DNA from: CAVPKN01 sp964588495
Lineage (GTDB): Bacteria > Chlamydiota > Chlamydiia > Chlamydiales > JAAKFR01
Assembly (NCBI GenBank): GCA_964588495.1
Contig: CAZPPS010000014.1
Span: 1-54,456, forward strand
DNA: 54,456 nucleotides
Direction: 5' to 3'
Each line of letters begins with the position of its first letter. Within the stretch, counting starts at the first letter, position 1. Position numbers and translations under genes: made by a program. The notes below the pieces were generated by a model. The model ran no database searches. It saw only the letters and a program-made list of their open reading frames with translations, and was not told where the DNA came from. Of the stretch, positions 32,556-40,481 are shown piece after piece.

Positions 32556-33647
32556 CTAGCTGCGGAAGACGGGCTGTTGGGTGCGCTTGCCAATGCCCAT
32601 TTTGACGTTGTGTTCTGCGATTTCGTTGGCGATTTGGTGGGTCGGTTTATTTTCTGCAGAAGACCTGGCAAAGATGTTGGTGAGAAGCTCGTACACTTTC
32701 TCAACTTGGCCGCGAGCGTTTTTGGGATCAAAGCCTTCCGGTTCAATTTCTGTGCAAACAGTTAAAAGGCCACCCGCATTAATCACGTAATCGGGAGCAT
32801 AGAGAATTCCTTTTTGGAAAAGAGTTTCTCCGTCTTGATCTGTGTGGAGCTGGTTGTTGGCAAGGCCAGCAACAGCTTTGCAGCGTAAGTTGGGGATTGA
32901 GTCTTTATTGAGGATAGCCCCAAGAGCACATGGAACTAGCATGTCACATTTGACACTTACAATTTCGTCTGGAGCGACCGCTTGGGCTCCAAATTCGGCA
33001 ACCGCTCTTTGAACGGCTGCAGCATTGACATCGGCGACGATCAGGTTAGCTCCGTGCCAGAAAAGCAGGTGGGCAAGGCGCATGCCGACAGAGCCCAGTC
33101 CCTGGATTGCAAAAGTCCTTCCTGCAACAGAGTCTGAACCCCAGAGAGCTTTAGCGGCTGCTTGAATGCCGCAGAAACCCCCAAAGGCTGTATAGGGAGA
33201 AGGATCGCCGCTCGATTTAGGCTTTGGAAGACCCACCGCATAGCGTGTCTTTTTGCAAACGACTTCGAGATCGGCAAGGCCCATTCCAAAATCTTCGGCA
33301 CAGATGTAGTTACCTCCAAAACTATTGACAGCTTCGGCAAACGCAAAGAGCGTCTCCTCCGATTTCGGAACGCGGTAATCTGTGAAAATCACGCTCTTGC
33401 CGCCCCCTGTTCCTGTTTCAGAAACAGCTGCCTTGTAGGTCATCCCTTTTGACAAACGGAGCGCATCTTCAAGACCTTGCTCAAATGTGGCGTATGGATA
33501 AGCGCGGATACCGCCAAGAGCGGGCCCGAGTGTTGAATCGTGGATGGCAATGATGGCATGGAGCCCCTCCACTTTAACTTCGACGACCTTCTCATAGCCC
33601 TCGATATTAAGTTCATTCAACGTTAAAATATTACCTGACTTATCCAT
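32556..33647 (-). CDS. ldh: leucine (Glu/Leu/Phe/Val family) dehydrogenase
   Basis: The 363-aa enzyme has the family's catalytic GMTYKAAV lysine region, GGGKSVIF, ICAEDFGM and the NAD-binding FAIQGLGSVGM motif. It would deaminate branched-chain amino acids to oxo-acids with NAD. The frame is open to 33701, but ATG at 33647 preceded by TGGAG is the usual start (MDKSGNILTL). TTGACA at 33701-33696 may be a -35 box. It is divergent from ppa, as in Chlamydia (CT772-CT773, from memory). Confidence 0.9.
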   Translation of the reverse strand: MDKSGNILTLNELNIEGYEKVVEVKVEGLHAIIAIHDSTLGPALGGIRAYPYATFEQGLEDALRLSKGMTYKAAVSETGTGGGKSVIFTDYRVPKSEETLFAFAEAVNSFGGNYICAEDFGMGLADLEVVCKKTRYAVGLPKPKSSGDPSPYTAFGGFCGIQAAAKALWGSDSVAGRTFAIQGLGSVGMRLAHLLFWHGANLIVADVNAAAVQRAVAEFGAQAVAPDEIVSVKCDMLVPCALGAILNKDSIPNLRCKAVAGLANNQLHTDQDGETLFQKGILYAPDYVINAGGLLTVCTEIEPEGFDPKNARGQVEKVYELLTNIFARSSAENKPTHQIANEIAEHNVKMGIGKRTQQPVFRS

Positions 33648-33714
33648 ATGAAAATCTCCAGTTAAGTGGAGTATTTTCGCATAGTTATTTCTATTTGTCA
33701 ATGAATCATCCCAC

Positions 33715-33743
33715 TTGACTCATTGAGGGTGACTCGATTACAC
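33715..33743 (+). promoter_or_regulatory. candidate promoter of ppa
   Basis: TTGACT (33715-33720), a 17-bp spacer and TTACAC (33738-33743) lie 33 bp before the ppa ATG. Hexamers and spacing fit a vegetative promoter. Confidence 0.5.
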
Positions 33744-33775
33744 TTCCCACATCAAATTTAAAAAAGGTTTTTAAA

Positions 33776-34444
33776 ATGAAAGATAAACTGAATCTGTTTT
33801 TCCGCTCTCACCCCTGGCATGGAGTTGCTATCGGCAAAGATGCTCCTGCAGAAATCCACTGCTATGTTGAAATTGTCCCCACTGACACAGTCAAATTTGA
33901 ACTTGATAAAGAAACAGGCCTTTTGAAAGCTGACCGTCCTCAAAAATATTCGAACCACTGCCCCACCCTTTATGGCCTCATCCCTCAGACATATGCAGGC
34001 AGACGGATCGGCGAATACTGCGCCAAAAAGACAGGCAGGTCTGGGATTATGGGCGATCATGACCCTCTTGACATCTGCATTTTGACGGAAAAACCGATCT
34101 TGCGTGGTGATATTTTGGTCACAGCCAAGCCTATCGGCGGCATCCGCGCCATCGACGGCAACGAAGCGGATGATAAAATCATCGCAGTTTTGAGCGGCGA
34201 TCTGATCTACGAACACGTTCAGGATATCAGCGACTGCCCGGCCAATCTGATCGAACGTTTAAAACACTACTTTTTGACCTACAAAGAATCGGCTGATGAG
34301 CTCTGCATTTCTACAAAGCGGCACATGGAAATTACACATATCTATGGCAAGGAAGAAGCGCTGGAGATTATCAAGCTGGCAGAAGAAGATTACGACGATC
34401 TTTATCCTGGCGTGAGAAAACTCTTGGATGAGCCTATCTCCTAA
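33776..34444 (+). CDS. ppa: inorganic pyrophosphatase, family I
   Basis: The 222-aa protein carries the family signature GDHDPLDICIL (about residues 92-102), with the metal-binding aspartates, plus EIVPTDTVKFELDK and IGGIRAIDGNEADDKII. It hydrolyses pyrophosphate made by biosynthetic reactions, driving them forward. AAAGG lies 9 bases before the ATG. The stop codon lies at the left end of an AACCCG-type repeat element, which suggests the element inserted right after the gene. Confidence 0.9.
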   Translation: MKDKLNLFFRSHPWHGVAIGKDAPAEIHCYVEIVPTDTVKFELDKETGLLKADRPQKYSNHCPTLYGLIPQTYAGRRIGEYCAKKTGRSGIMGDHDPLDICILTEKPILRGDILVTAKPIGGIRAIDGNEADDKIIAVLSGDLIYEHVQDISDCPANLIERLKHYFLTYKESADELCISTKRHMEITHIYGKEEALEIIKLAEEDYDDLYPGVRKLLDEPIS

Positions 34445-34613
34445 ACCCGCATTTCTCACAAATTCTCGGGAATCTCGCACACTCTGCCGGACGATCTTCC
34501 TTTCCAGCATAGCAAGGCCGTGTCGCCAAAACACTGTCCTCGCTATGCTGAAAAGGAATCTCAACCAGCAGAGGAGCGATCTTCTCCGCGAATTTGCGAG
34601 AAATACGGGTTAA
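34443..34613. repeat. AACCCG-ended inverted-repeat element, copy A
   Basis: Left end AACCCGCATTTCTCACAAAT (34444 on) and right end reading inward AACCCGTATTTCTCGCAAAT are terminal inverted repeats of about 26 bp with 3 mismatches. The interior contains CCGTGTCGCC and ACACTGTCCTCGC. An inverted copy with the same ends is at 53038-53208. It is a small non-coding mobile-like repeat. Confidence 0.75.
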
Positions 34614-34627
34614 ACCCGGCAATTCCT

Positions 34628-34690
34628 GACTATTCTGCACGCTATTGCAGAATAGTCGCGACTTTTTTGCAAACCAATGCGGAAAAGTCG
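34628..34690. terminator. hairpins between convergent ppa and Nudix genes
   Basis: A perfect 12-bp stem at 34628-34657 (GACTATTCTGCA, loop CGCTAT) is followed by a second imperfect stem at 34659-34690 (CGACTTTT pairing with AAAAGTCG) and T-rich sequence. They lie between two converging genes and may terminate both. Confidence 0.4.
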
Positions 34691-34705
34691 GGTTTTCTCT
34701 TTAGT

Positions 34706-35125
34706 CTATGAAAAACTCTTCATGAGTTGATGGATTTCAGCGCACAGCCTTTTGGTCTCCTTAAAGGTGGCAAGATCGGCGGCGCTTTCGAGGGCGAGCC
34801 ATTGGAAATCGGAGATTTCAGCTTCCTGAAGGACAACTTCCCCAGAAACGGTCGCGACAAAGTAAATCACCGTTTTTTCAATTAGATCAGAGCCTGCCCG
34901 GAAGAAATAGTGCTCCTTTTGGGCTGGAATATCTAGAAATGACTCAACTTTGAGGCCTGTCTCTTCGGTAAATTCTCTTTCGGCTGTCTGTTCTGGCTTC
35001 TCCCCTTCTTCTGGATGCCCTTTAGGAAAAGCCCAATGCCCTTTGCCATGTTTGACCAAAAGCGTCTGCCATTTTCCTCTGTATTTACGCAGCGGAATAA
35101 TGCCGTAGGATGTGTCTTTGACCAT
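34706..35125 (-). CDS. Nudix hydrolase, probable dinucleoside polyphosphate hydrolase
   Basis: The 139-aa protein has a full Nudix box at residues 36-58 (GHPEEGEKPEQTAEREFTEE, then TGL), with Glu residues that bind Mg2+. The size and the FPKGH motif match the Ap4A-hydrolase-like type that Chlamydia carries at CT771 (from memory). It would cleave Np4N or related nucleotides. It converges on ppa and is divergent from the first MCNP-type membrane gene. Confidence 0.85.
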   Translation of the reverse strand: MVKDTSYGIIPLRKYRGKWQTLLVKHGKGHWAFPKGHPEEGEKPEQTAEREFTEETGLKVESFLDIPAQKEHYFFRAGSDLIEKTVIYFVATVSGEVVLQEAEISDFQWLALESAADLATFKETKRLCAEIHQLMKSFS

Positions 35126-35128
35126 AGA

Positions 35129-35169
35129 ATCTTAATACTATATTAATTATTTCCTGAATAACCTATAAT
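35129..35169 (+). promoter_or_regulatory. shared upstream motif and -10 box, first MCNP-type gene
   Basis: ATCTTAATACTATATTAAT at 35129-35147 recurs nearly unchanged upstream of the next two paralogues, followed by TATAAT at 35164-35169 and AAAAGGGG before the ATG. Likely promoter with a shared regulatory site. Confidence 0.4.
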
Positions 35170-35191
35170 TTATCAAAAAGGGGATTTTTAT

Positions 35192-35980
35192 ATGTGTAAT
35201 CCATTGTCTTTAAGAGGTGCTTCTCCTCAGGAGATGACATGTACTGAGAGATCAGTTGCAGCGATCGCTTCTTTAATTGTGATTGGGGCTGTTGTGTTTG
35301 CCATTCTGGGAATTGCTCAACCCAATTGGTTTACAAGCGGCGTAGGTTTTGCAGGCAACCCTCATTCCTGGGCGCTTTGGACAATCTCGGGAGGCTCCAT
35401 TTTGATAGGCGCCGGCCTGCTTACGTTTGCTGTGCTGCGCAGAGATAAAGCGGCTGAGACAGGATCCCCTCTTCTAAAATCATCTATCCTTTCCAAACCA
35501 ACTTTAGCGGAACTGTTTGCTGATGATGGGGATTTATTGGAAAAAATCCCACCTTCTGCCCATGAATTGCAATATGGATCAAGCTTCAATTTTGCACACA
35601 TGAGTCGGTCTGTTGAAAAAAGTAGACATAAAGGAGATAAGGACTTTTTCATTGCCTTTAGACTGAAATGTACAAGCAGTGCGGAAGAGATCAAACAGGT
35701 ATTTAAAGGCACACCTTATCTCAACACTACTGGACCCTCATACTTATTTTTAGAATGGGATGTCTCAGGCGGCCAATGGAAACAGTTTTGGGAACCCGAG
35801 GAGTCTAGTTTCATGCCTGTTTTCCTGTTAGATAAACTTAATAGCAAGCTATGTAAGCAGCCAGAACTTGAAGAACAAGAATTGGGACTTCAGAATCTCA
35901 AGCAGTTGATGCAAAGCCAAGTAGAAGGCTATGACATGATTGTTACTGACAACAATAACCTTAAGTGGACATTGGCCTAA
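35192..35980 (+). CDS. MCNP-type two-span membrane protein (1 of 3)
   Basis: The 262-aa protein begins MCNPLSLRGASPQEMT and has two transmembrane segments (about residues 27-48 and 65-85), then a cytosolic region of about 170 residues ending NNNLKWTLA. The other two paralogues share the start, the two segments, the LSALF/LAELF region and the C-terminal NNxLxWxLA motif. Chlamydial inclusion-membrane proteins also have a paired hydrophobic domain, so an inclusion-membrane role is possible, but the segments are not the long bilobed type. This is the most divergent copy. Confidence 0.55.
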   Translation: MCNPLSLRGASPQEMTCTERSVAAIASLIVIGAVVFAILGIAQPNWFTSGVGFAGNPHSWALWTISGGSILIGAGLLTFAVLRRDKAAETGSPLLKSSILSKPTLAELFADDGDLLEKIPPSAHELQYGSSFNFAHMSRSVEKSRHKGDKDFFIAFRLKCTSSAEEIKQVFKGTPYLNTTGPSYLFLEWDVSGGQWKQFWEPEESSFMPVFLLDKLNSKLCKQPELEEQELGLQNLKQLMQSQVEGYDMIVTDNNNLKWTLA

Positions 35981-35987
35981 AAAAAAG

Positions 35988-36025
35988 TTCCTGGAGGGCG
36001 GCGATTCTTCGCCGGACTCCAGGAA
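35988..36025. repeat. GGCGGCGA hairpin repeat
   Basis: TTCCTGGAG (35988-35996) pairs with CTCCAGGAA (36017-36025), with an inner CGGCGA/TCGCCG stem. It is preceded by eight A residues, so on the minus strand it looks like a terminator stem followed by T residues. Nearly identical at 37024. Confidence 0.7.
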
Positions 36026-36074
36026 GGCTGGGGCCCTTTCCTATGCGTCTCCTTCGGATAGCTTTTTCCAAAAA

Positions 36075-36109
36075 ATCTTAACAATATATTAATCTTCCCA
36101 TGATACAAT
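36075..36109 (+). promoter_or_regulatory. shared upstream motif and -10 box, second MCNP-type gene
   Basis: ATCTTAACAATATATTAAT at 36075-36093 and TACAAT at 36104-36109, with AAAGGAG before the ATG. Same arrangement as the third copy. Confidence 0.4.
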
Positions 36110-36134
36110 ATAGTTTATTCAAAGGAGATCTATT

Positions 36135-37016
36135 ATGTGTAATCCATTGTCTTTAAGACTCACCTCGCCTCAGGAGATGACACGTGCTGAGTGGACCGCG
36201 GCTGCCGTGGGCACGGTTCTTGTCATTAGCGGCATTGCACTTGCCATTTTGGCACTTGTGCGGCCCGATTTATTAACCCACGCTGTGGGCACTATCGTAA
36301 AAGACCCTCTGCTGATAGCCTATTGTGGCGCAGGAGCCTCCATTTTAGGGGGCGCGGTATTCATGGCCATGGCAGTGATCCGCAAGAACCAAGCCATAGA
36401 AGCTGATGTATCACAACCGGAAGCTCCTGTTGACAAGCCCAAAGATGTGACAGAGTGTCCCGAAGGCTTGCGACGTCTTTATGAGCTAGATCCAAGAGAG
36501 CCCGATTTTGTAAAAAAATCTTTTCATGGAAAAATTACAATCAGTGCCCTTTTTGCAGATGCAGGCGCTCTTTTGGAAAGGATTCCTGATTATGACGGAG
36601 AACTACTGGATGATGGACGCATTGACCCTACGTTAATGAAATCCCATTCAATCACGAAAGGTAAAATTAAAGGGGATTGGCGGCATTTTATCGCCTTTAA
36701 AATGGCCTGTGTCAGCGATAAAGAAAAGATTGAGCAGAAATTCCCTTGTAGGGACGCACAAAAGCCTGCCTACATGATCGTATATCGCGATGGAGATAGA
36801 TGGGTGCAAAGATGGACTCCTTCACTTGCCATCACGCCCTCTTTCCTTAGAGATAAGTTCGAATCCGCTGATTGGGGAGGCACAGGTGAAACAGAAAATA
36901 CAATACGCTTACAAGAACAAGGATTTAACACTCTGAAATCGGTGATGAAAGGCTATGTTCAAAAAGGAGCAGGCGTGATTCAAGATAATAATGGCCTTGA
37001 ATGGATTTTGGCTTAA
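36135..37016 (+). CDS. MCNP-type two-span membrane protein (2 of 3)
   Basis: The 293-aa protein is almost identical to the next one over the first 95 residues, including the two membrane segments (about 24-46 and 57-80), then diverges in the cytosolic part while keeping FVKKSFHGKITISALFADAG and the terminal NNGLEWILA. AAAGGAG lies 8 bases before the ATG. The pattern of a conserved anchor and variable soluble part suggests diversification after recent duplication or gene conversion. Function unknown. Confidence 0.6.
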   Translation: MCNPLSLRLTSPQEMTRAEWTAAAVGTVLVISGIALAILALVRPDLLTHAVGTIVKDPLLIAYCGAGASILGGAVFMAMAVIRKNQAIEADVSQPEAPVDKPKDVTECPEGLRRLYELDPREPDFVKKSFHGKITISALFADAGALLERIPDYDGELLDDGRIDPTLMKSHSITKGKIKGDWRHFIAFKMACVSDKEKIEQKFPCRDAQKPAYMIVYRDGDRWVQRWTPSLAITPSFLRDKFESADWGGTGETENTIRLQEQGFNTLKSVMKGYVQKGAGVIQDNNGLEWILA

Positions 37017-37023
37017 AAAAAAA

Positions 37024-37061
37024 TTCCTGGAGGGCGGCGAATCATCGCCGGACTCCAGGAA
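37024..37061. repeat. GGCGGCGA hairpin repeat
   Basis: TTCCTGGAG (37024-37032) pairs with CTCCAGGAA (37053-37061) around an inner GGCGAATCATCGCC stem. Same position after the gene as the copy at 35988. Confidence 0.7.
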
Positions 37062-37111
37062 GGCTTAAGACCCTTTTCCAAGGTGTGCCATCAGAGAGCT
37101 TTTTCTAAAAA

Positions 37112-37157
37112 ATCTTAATAATATATTAATCGTCCCATGATACAATCGTGATACAAT
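37112..37157 (+). promoter_or_regulatory. shared upstream motif and doubled -10 box, third MCNP-type gene
   Basis: ATCTTAATAATATATTAAT at 37112-37130 is followed by two TACAAT hexamers (37141-37146 and 37152-37157) in a short tandem repeat of TGATACAATC. Confidence 0.4.
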
Positions 37158-37184
37158 CTAGTTTACGAGCAAGAGGTTTTTAAT

Positions 37185-38054
37185 ATGTGTAACCCAATGT
37201 CTTTAAGACTCACCTCGCCTCAGGAGATGACACGTGCTGAGTGGACCGCTGGTGCCGTGGGCACGGTTCTTGTCATTAGCGGCATTGCTCTTGCCATTTT
37301 GGCACTTGTGCGGCCCGATTTATTAACCCACGCTGTGGGCACTATCGTAAAAGACCCTCTGCTGATAGCCTATTGTGGCGCAGGAGCCTCCATTTTAGGG
37401 GGCGCGGTATTCATGGCCATGGCAGTGATCCGCAAGAACCAAGCCATAGAAGCTGATGAATCTCGGCCTGCTGACAAGCCCAACGTTGTGGAAACTTATC
37501 CTGAAAACGTGCGGCGTTTTTATGAGCTCGATCCAATAGAACCCGATTTTGTAAAAACGTCTCTTCATGGGAAAATTACACTGAGTGCCCTTTTTGAAGA
37601 TGAAGGCGCTCTTTTGGAAAATGTTGCCGATTATCCTGGGGAATTACCAAGTACTGGACAAGTCGACCCTAATTTAATGACCCAATCTGTCATGAAAGGT
37701 AAAATTGAAGGGACGAGCTGGCTCCGTTTCATTGCCTTTAAAATGGTATGTCTAAGCAGCGAGCAGAAAATTAAGCAAGCATTCCCTGATAGGCCTATAA
37801 ATCTAACAGAACCATCTTACATGATTTTATTTCGTGATAAACCAAGATGGGTGCAGCGGTGGACTTGCAAAGTTGGTGCAGTCACGCCCTCTTTTCTGAT
37901 AGAACAGGGTAAAGGTGCCAATTGGGCAGAAGGTGCGTGTGAAACAGAGGGGCAGGTTCTACTAGAAGAACACGGATTTAACAACCTTAAGTTATTGATG
38001 AAAGGCCATGCTTCCGCGTTTGATAATAATGGCCTTGAATGGAAGTTGGCTTAA
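37185..38054 (+). CDS. MCNP-type two-span membrane protein (3 of 3)
   Basis: The 289-aa protein shares its first 95 residues with the previous gene and has the same FVKTSLHGKITLSALFEDEG region and NNGLEWKLA end. The soluble part differs by many substitutions and small indels. Each of the three genes has its own promoter-like region and its own downstream hairpin, so they appear to be separate transcription units rather than one operon. Confidence 0.6.
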   Translation: MCNPMSLRLTSPQEMTRAEWTAGAVGTVLVISGIALAILALVRPDLLTHAVGTIVKDPLLIAYCGAGASILGGAVFMAMAVIRKNQAIEADESRPADKPNVVETYPENVRRFYELDPIEPDFVKTSLHGKITLSALFEDEGALLENVADYPGELPSTGQVDPNLMTQSVMKGKIEGTSWLRFIAFKMVCLSSEQKIKQAFPDRPINLTEPSYMILFRDKPRWVQRWTCKVGAVTPSFLIEQGKGANWAEGACETEGQVLLEEHGFNNLKLLMKGHASAFDNNGLEWKLA

Positions 38055-38061
38055 AAAAAAG

Positions 38062-38154
38062 TTCCTGGAGGGCGGCGATTCTTCGCCGCACTGCAATGGG
38101 GCACACACTCTGTTAGGCAATTGAAGGGCGGCGAGTAATCGCAGCACTCCAAGG
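38062..38154. repeat. degenerate GGCGGCGA hairpin repeats
   Basis: Two decayed copies of the hairpin follow the third MCNP-type gene, at 38062-38096 and 38121-38154, each with a GGCGGCGA core but imperfect outer arms. Confidence 0.6.
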
Positions 38155-38184
38155 AAGGTTTAGTTAGTGATCGCATTTGGGCAT

Positions 38185-38210
38185 AAAAAAACGTGCATGA
38201 AATATGCACG
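38185..38210 (-). terminator. rho-independent terminator
   Basis: On the minus strand, CGTGCAT (38210-38204), loop ATTTC, ATGCACG (38198-38192) and seven T residues (38191-38185). It implies a minus-strand transcript from 38220-38560. Confidence 0.65.
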
Positions 38211-38515
38211 GTGTGTATGCGCGTCTTTGACTAATGCTCAAGATTAAGATCTTGTGCCTTGCCTTTCTGCCTTGGGGGTTTCAAGTCCAAAGTCATAGCG
38301 AAAGGATCGTCTCGGCAATAACCGCTGTCTTTGACGTTCTTCAACCTCTACAGCTGAACATAACCGTCATATTTCACTTCTTCCTTAAGTTGAGAATAAG
38401 GGGATGATTTTTGGCCGATCCCTTGTTTGCTACCTAGCAGTTTTTAGAGGTTCACTCTTCGGAAACACCGTCCGACTGCTTTCTTTGCCCGTAGCTTTTG
38501 TTCTCAACAGGAAGG
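38185..38515 (-). ncRNA. candidate structured non-coding RNA with its own terminator
   Basis: No intact reading frame spans this stretch. Read on the minus strand, nested pairings are visible: GTTGAGAA (38508-38501) with TTCTCAAC (38396-38389), GCTAC (38495-38491) with GTAGC (38433-38429), AGCAGT (38480-38475) with ACTGCT (38441-38436) closing two hairpins (CGGA/TCCG and AGAG/CTCT), and GGGAT (38422-38418) with ATCCC (38405-38401). The end is a CGTGCAT/ATGCACG stem (38210-38192) followed by seven T residues, a typical rho-independent terminator. It lacks the tmRNA, RNase P, SRP and group I or II intron signatures I know. A decayed gene is the alternative: one frame with a stop reads QLKEEVKYDGYVQL and RDDPFAMTLDLKPP. 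Confidence 0.4.
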
Positions 38516-38642
38516 CGGGGGCACGAGCTCCGCAAATCTACTAAATTAGACACCTAAAATAACAAAAATGTTCAAAATTAAGTCTCAGCTTGCCAAGAAA
38601 GATGGCGTGGATACTAAAAAGTTGTGAGTCACAGCCTTGCGA

Positions 38643-38811
38643 CGCTACGCGCGTAACGATATGAAGGATAAAATGATGGATAAAGAAAAGATGGCCAAAG
38701 CCGCGAATCGCGGCTTTGGCCATGATCTACCACTTACGCGCTATCGCGCGTAAGTGATATTTTTCTATCTTGCACATCGTTGTATCCTTCGTATCGTTAC
38801 TCGCGTAAGCG
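38643..38811. repeat. large nested palindrome
   Basis: Outer arms (38643-38670 and 38783-38811) share GCGTAACGATATGAAGGATA-type sequence in inverted orientation. Inside are a 33-bp perfect palindrome at 38691-38723 (ATGGCCAAAGCCGCGA arm) and a perfect 11-bp stem at 38731-38756 (CACTTACGCGC, loop TATC). The outer arm resembles the end of the element at 41762-41944. No gene is present. Confidence 0.8.
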
Positions 38812-38853
38812 TGGCAACCTTCTCCCGCGAAAAGCCAACGGGCACTATCCTGC

Positions 38854-40113
38854 TTAAGCGGCGCGGTAGGGAGCAAAAATAACGGAAGAGTTATGCCCGC
38901 CAAAGCCGAAGGAGTTAGAGATCGCCACCTTGATATCGAGATCTTGCGCAGTATCTGCAACGGGATCGATGTCTCCTAGGCCCGGCTCTGGGTCTTTCAG
39001 GTTGATGGTGGGGTGAATCTTTTTGGTTTTGATCGCCATGATAGTGGCAATCGCTTCGATACCGCCCGCAGCGCCGAGGCAGTGACCTGTCATCGACTTA
39101 GTGGCGTTCATTTTGATATTTTTTGTGTAAGGACCAAACACCTTGTGGATCGCCTCAACTTCTGCCATATCACCAGCTGGAGTGGATGTGGCGTGGGCGT
39201 TGATATAGTTCACATCTGCTTTAGAAGCTTCTGCGTCCAGGAGGGCATCTTCGATGCACTGAGAAACTCCTCCCCCATCTTCTCTTGGAGCTGTCATATG
39301 GTAGGCGTCACAGCTGATGCTTCCACCCAGATATTCGCCGAAAATTGGGGCTCCTCTTGCAAGGGCATGCTCAAGACTCTCGAGCATCAAAACGCCTGCA
39401 CCCTCACCCATGACAAAACCATCACGGTTCTTATCCCAGGGACGAGAAGCTCCTGCAGGGTTATCTTTGCGCTCTGAAAGGGCTTTATTGGCAATAAAAC
39501 CTGCAATCCCGATGGGGTGAATCGCTGCTTCTGAGCCTCCGCAGAGCATCAGATCGGCGTGCCCTTGGCGGATGTGGTTGGCAGCTGCCACAATACTGTA
39601 ATTGGCAGTTGCGCAAGCAGTTGATATGGAATAGTTAGGCCCCATGAAGCCAAGATCGATCGCTAGGAGGGCGCCTCCCATATTGGAGATGATATAGGGG
39701 ATGAAAAAGGGAGTGATACGACGCAGCCCCTTTTCGCTCAAAGCCACTGTCCCATCATAGAAGGTTTTAAGACCTCCCATACCAGAGCCAATGATAATGC
39801 CGCAGCGGGCTTTATTAAATGAGTTTAATACCTCAGGGGTGACATTGCCCATCTCGAGGGCTTTTTTACCGGCCACAGTTGCATAACGGATAAAGGGGTC
39901 GATGCGGCGGTCTTGCTTACGGTCGACGTAGGCGCTTGAGTCAAATTCGGGGATGCTTCCTGCAAAGTCTGTGGGATAATCAGGACAGGGAAACTGGGTA
40001 ATGGTGTGCACACCACTTTTTCCTGCAAGAAGCTGATTATAAAAATCTTCAACATCGTTTCCAAAACAGGAGACCAAGCCCATTCCTGTGACAACGATCC
40101 GCTTTCTGCTCAT
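38854..40113 (-). CDS. fabF: 3-oxoacyl-ACP synthase II
   Basis: The 419-aa protein has the condensing-enzyme triad: C167 in STACATANYS, H307 in INAHATSTPAGD and H344 in KSMTGHCLGAAG, plus the C-terminal NSFGFGGHNSS. It elongates acyl-ACP with malonyl-ACP in type II fatty-acid synthesis. It is the last gene of a four-gene minus-strand operon (HAD, nadD, rsfS, fabF) with gaps of 0 to 2 bases or overlaps. Order matches chlamydial CT769-CT770 from memory. Confidence 0.95.
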   Translation of the reverse strand: MSRKRIVVTGMGLVSCFGNDVEDFYNQLLAGKSGVHTITQFPCPDYPTDFAGSIPEFDSSAYVDRKQDRRIDPFIRYATVAGKKALEMGNVTPEVLNSFNKARCGIIIGSGMGGLKTFYDGTVALSEKGLRRITPFFIPYIISNMGGALLAIDLGFMGPNYSISTACATANYSIVAAANHIRQGHADLMLCGGSEAAIHPIGIAGFIANKALSERKDNPAGASRPWDKNRDGFVMGEGAGVLMLESLEHALARGAPIFGEYLGGSISCDAYHMTAPREDGGGVSQCIEDALLDAEASKADVNYINAHATSTPAGDMAEVEAIHKVFGPYTKNIKMNATKSMTGHCLGAAGGIEAIATIMAIKTKKIHPTINLKDPEPGLGDIDPVADTAQDLDIKVAISNSFGFGGHNSSVIFAPYRAA

Positions 40114-40115
40114 AA

Positions 40116-40481
40116 TTATTCCTTTATTTCCCCAAAATCTAAATCTACAATGAGTCCCTCATGCCACAGTTCTTCAAGCCGATACTTTTCCCGAAGACCC
40201 GGTTTGAAGAGATGAACCACAACTTCCAGATAGTCGATCACAATCCAGTCTCCCGGATCGATTCCCTCGACATGAATCGGATTTTCACCCTCATCTTTCA
40301 ATTTGCCAATGATTTCTTTGGCAAGGGCTATCACGTGTTTGTCGACATTTCCCTCTGCAATCAGAAAGAAATCTGTCAGGGTTGAAACATTCCGCACGTC
40401 AAGCGCGAGAATATTAAAACCTTTTTTATCAAACACCGTTCGAGCGATCGTATTTAGGACTTGGCGAGACTCTTTATTCAT
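40116..40481 (-). CDS. rsfS: ribosomal silencing factor RsfS (YbeB/Iojap)
   Basis: The 121-aa protein matches the RsfS family: LDVRNVSTLTDFFLIAEGNV, GDWIVIDYLEVVVHLF and LEELWHEG near the end. It binds ribosomal protein uL14 and blocks subunit joining when nutrients are low. It starts immediately after the nadD stop and ends two bases before fabF, so it is cotranscribed with them. The rsfS-nadD pairing is common in bacteria. Confidence 0.92.
   Translation of the reverse strand: MNKESRQVLNTIARTVFDKKGFNILALDVRNVSTLTDFFLIAEGNVDKHVIALAKEIIGKLKDEGENPIHVEGIDPGDWIVIDYLEVVVHLFKPGLREKYRLEELWHEGLIVDLDFGEIKE

Noticed and set aside
32520..32790. Short plus-strand frames opposite leucine dehydrogenase
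   Set aside because: They are opposite a well-supported enzyme gene and partly arise from the palindromic repeat.
38185..38515. tmRNA or RNase P RNA
   Set aside because: No tRNA-like ends, no tag frame ending in Ala-Ala and none of the conserved RNase P segments were found.
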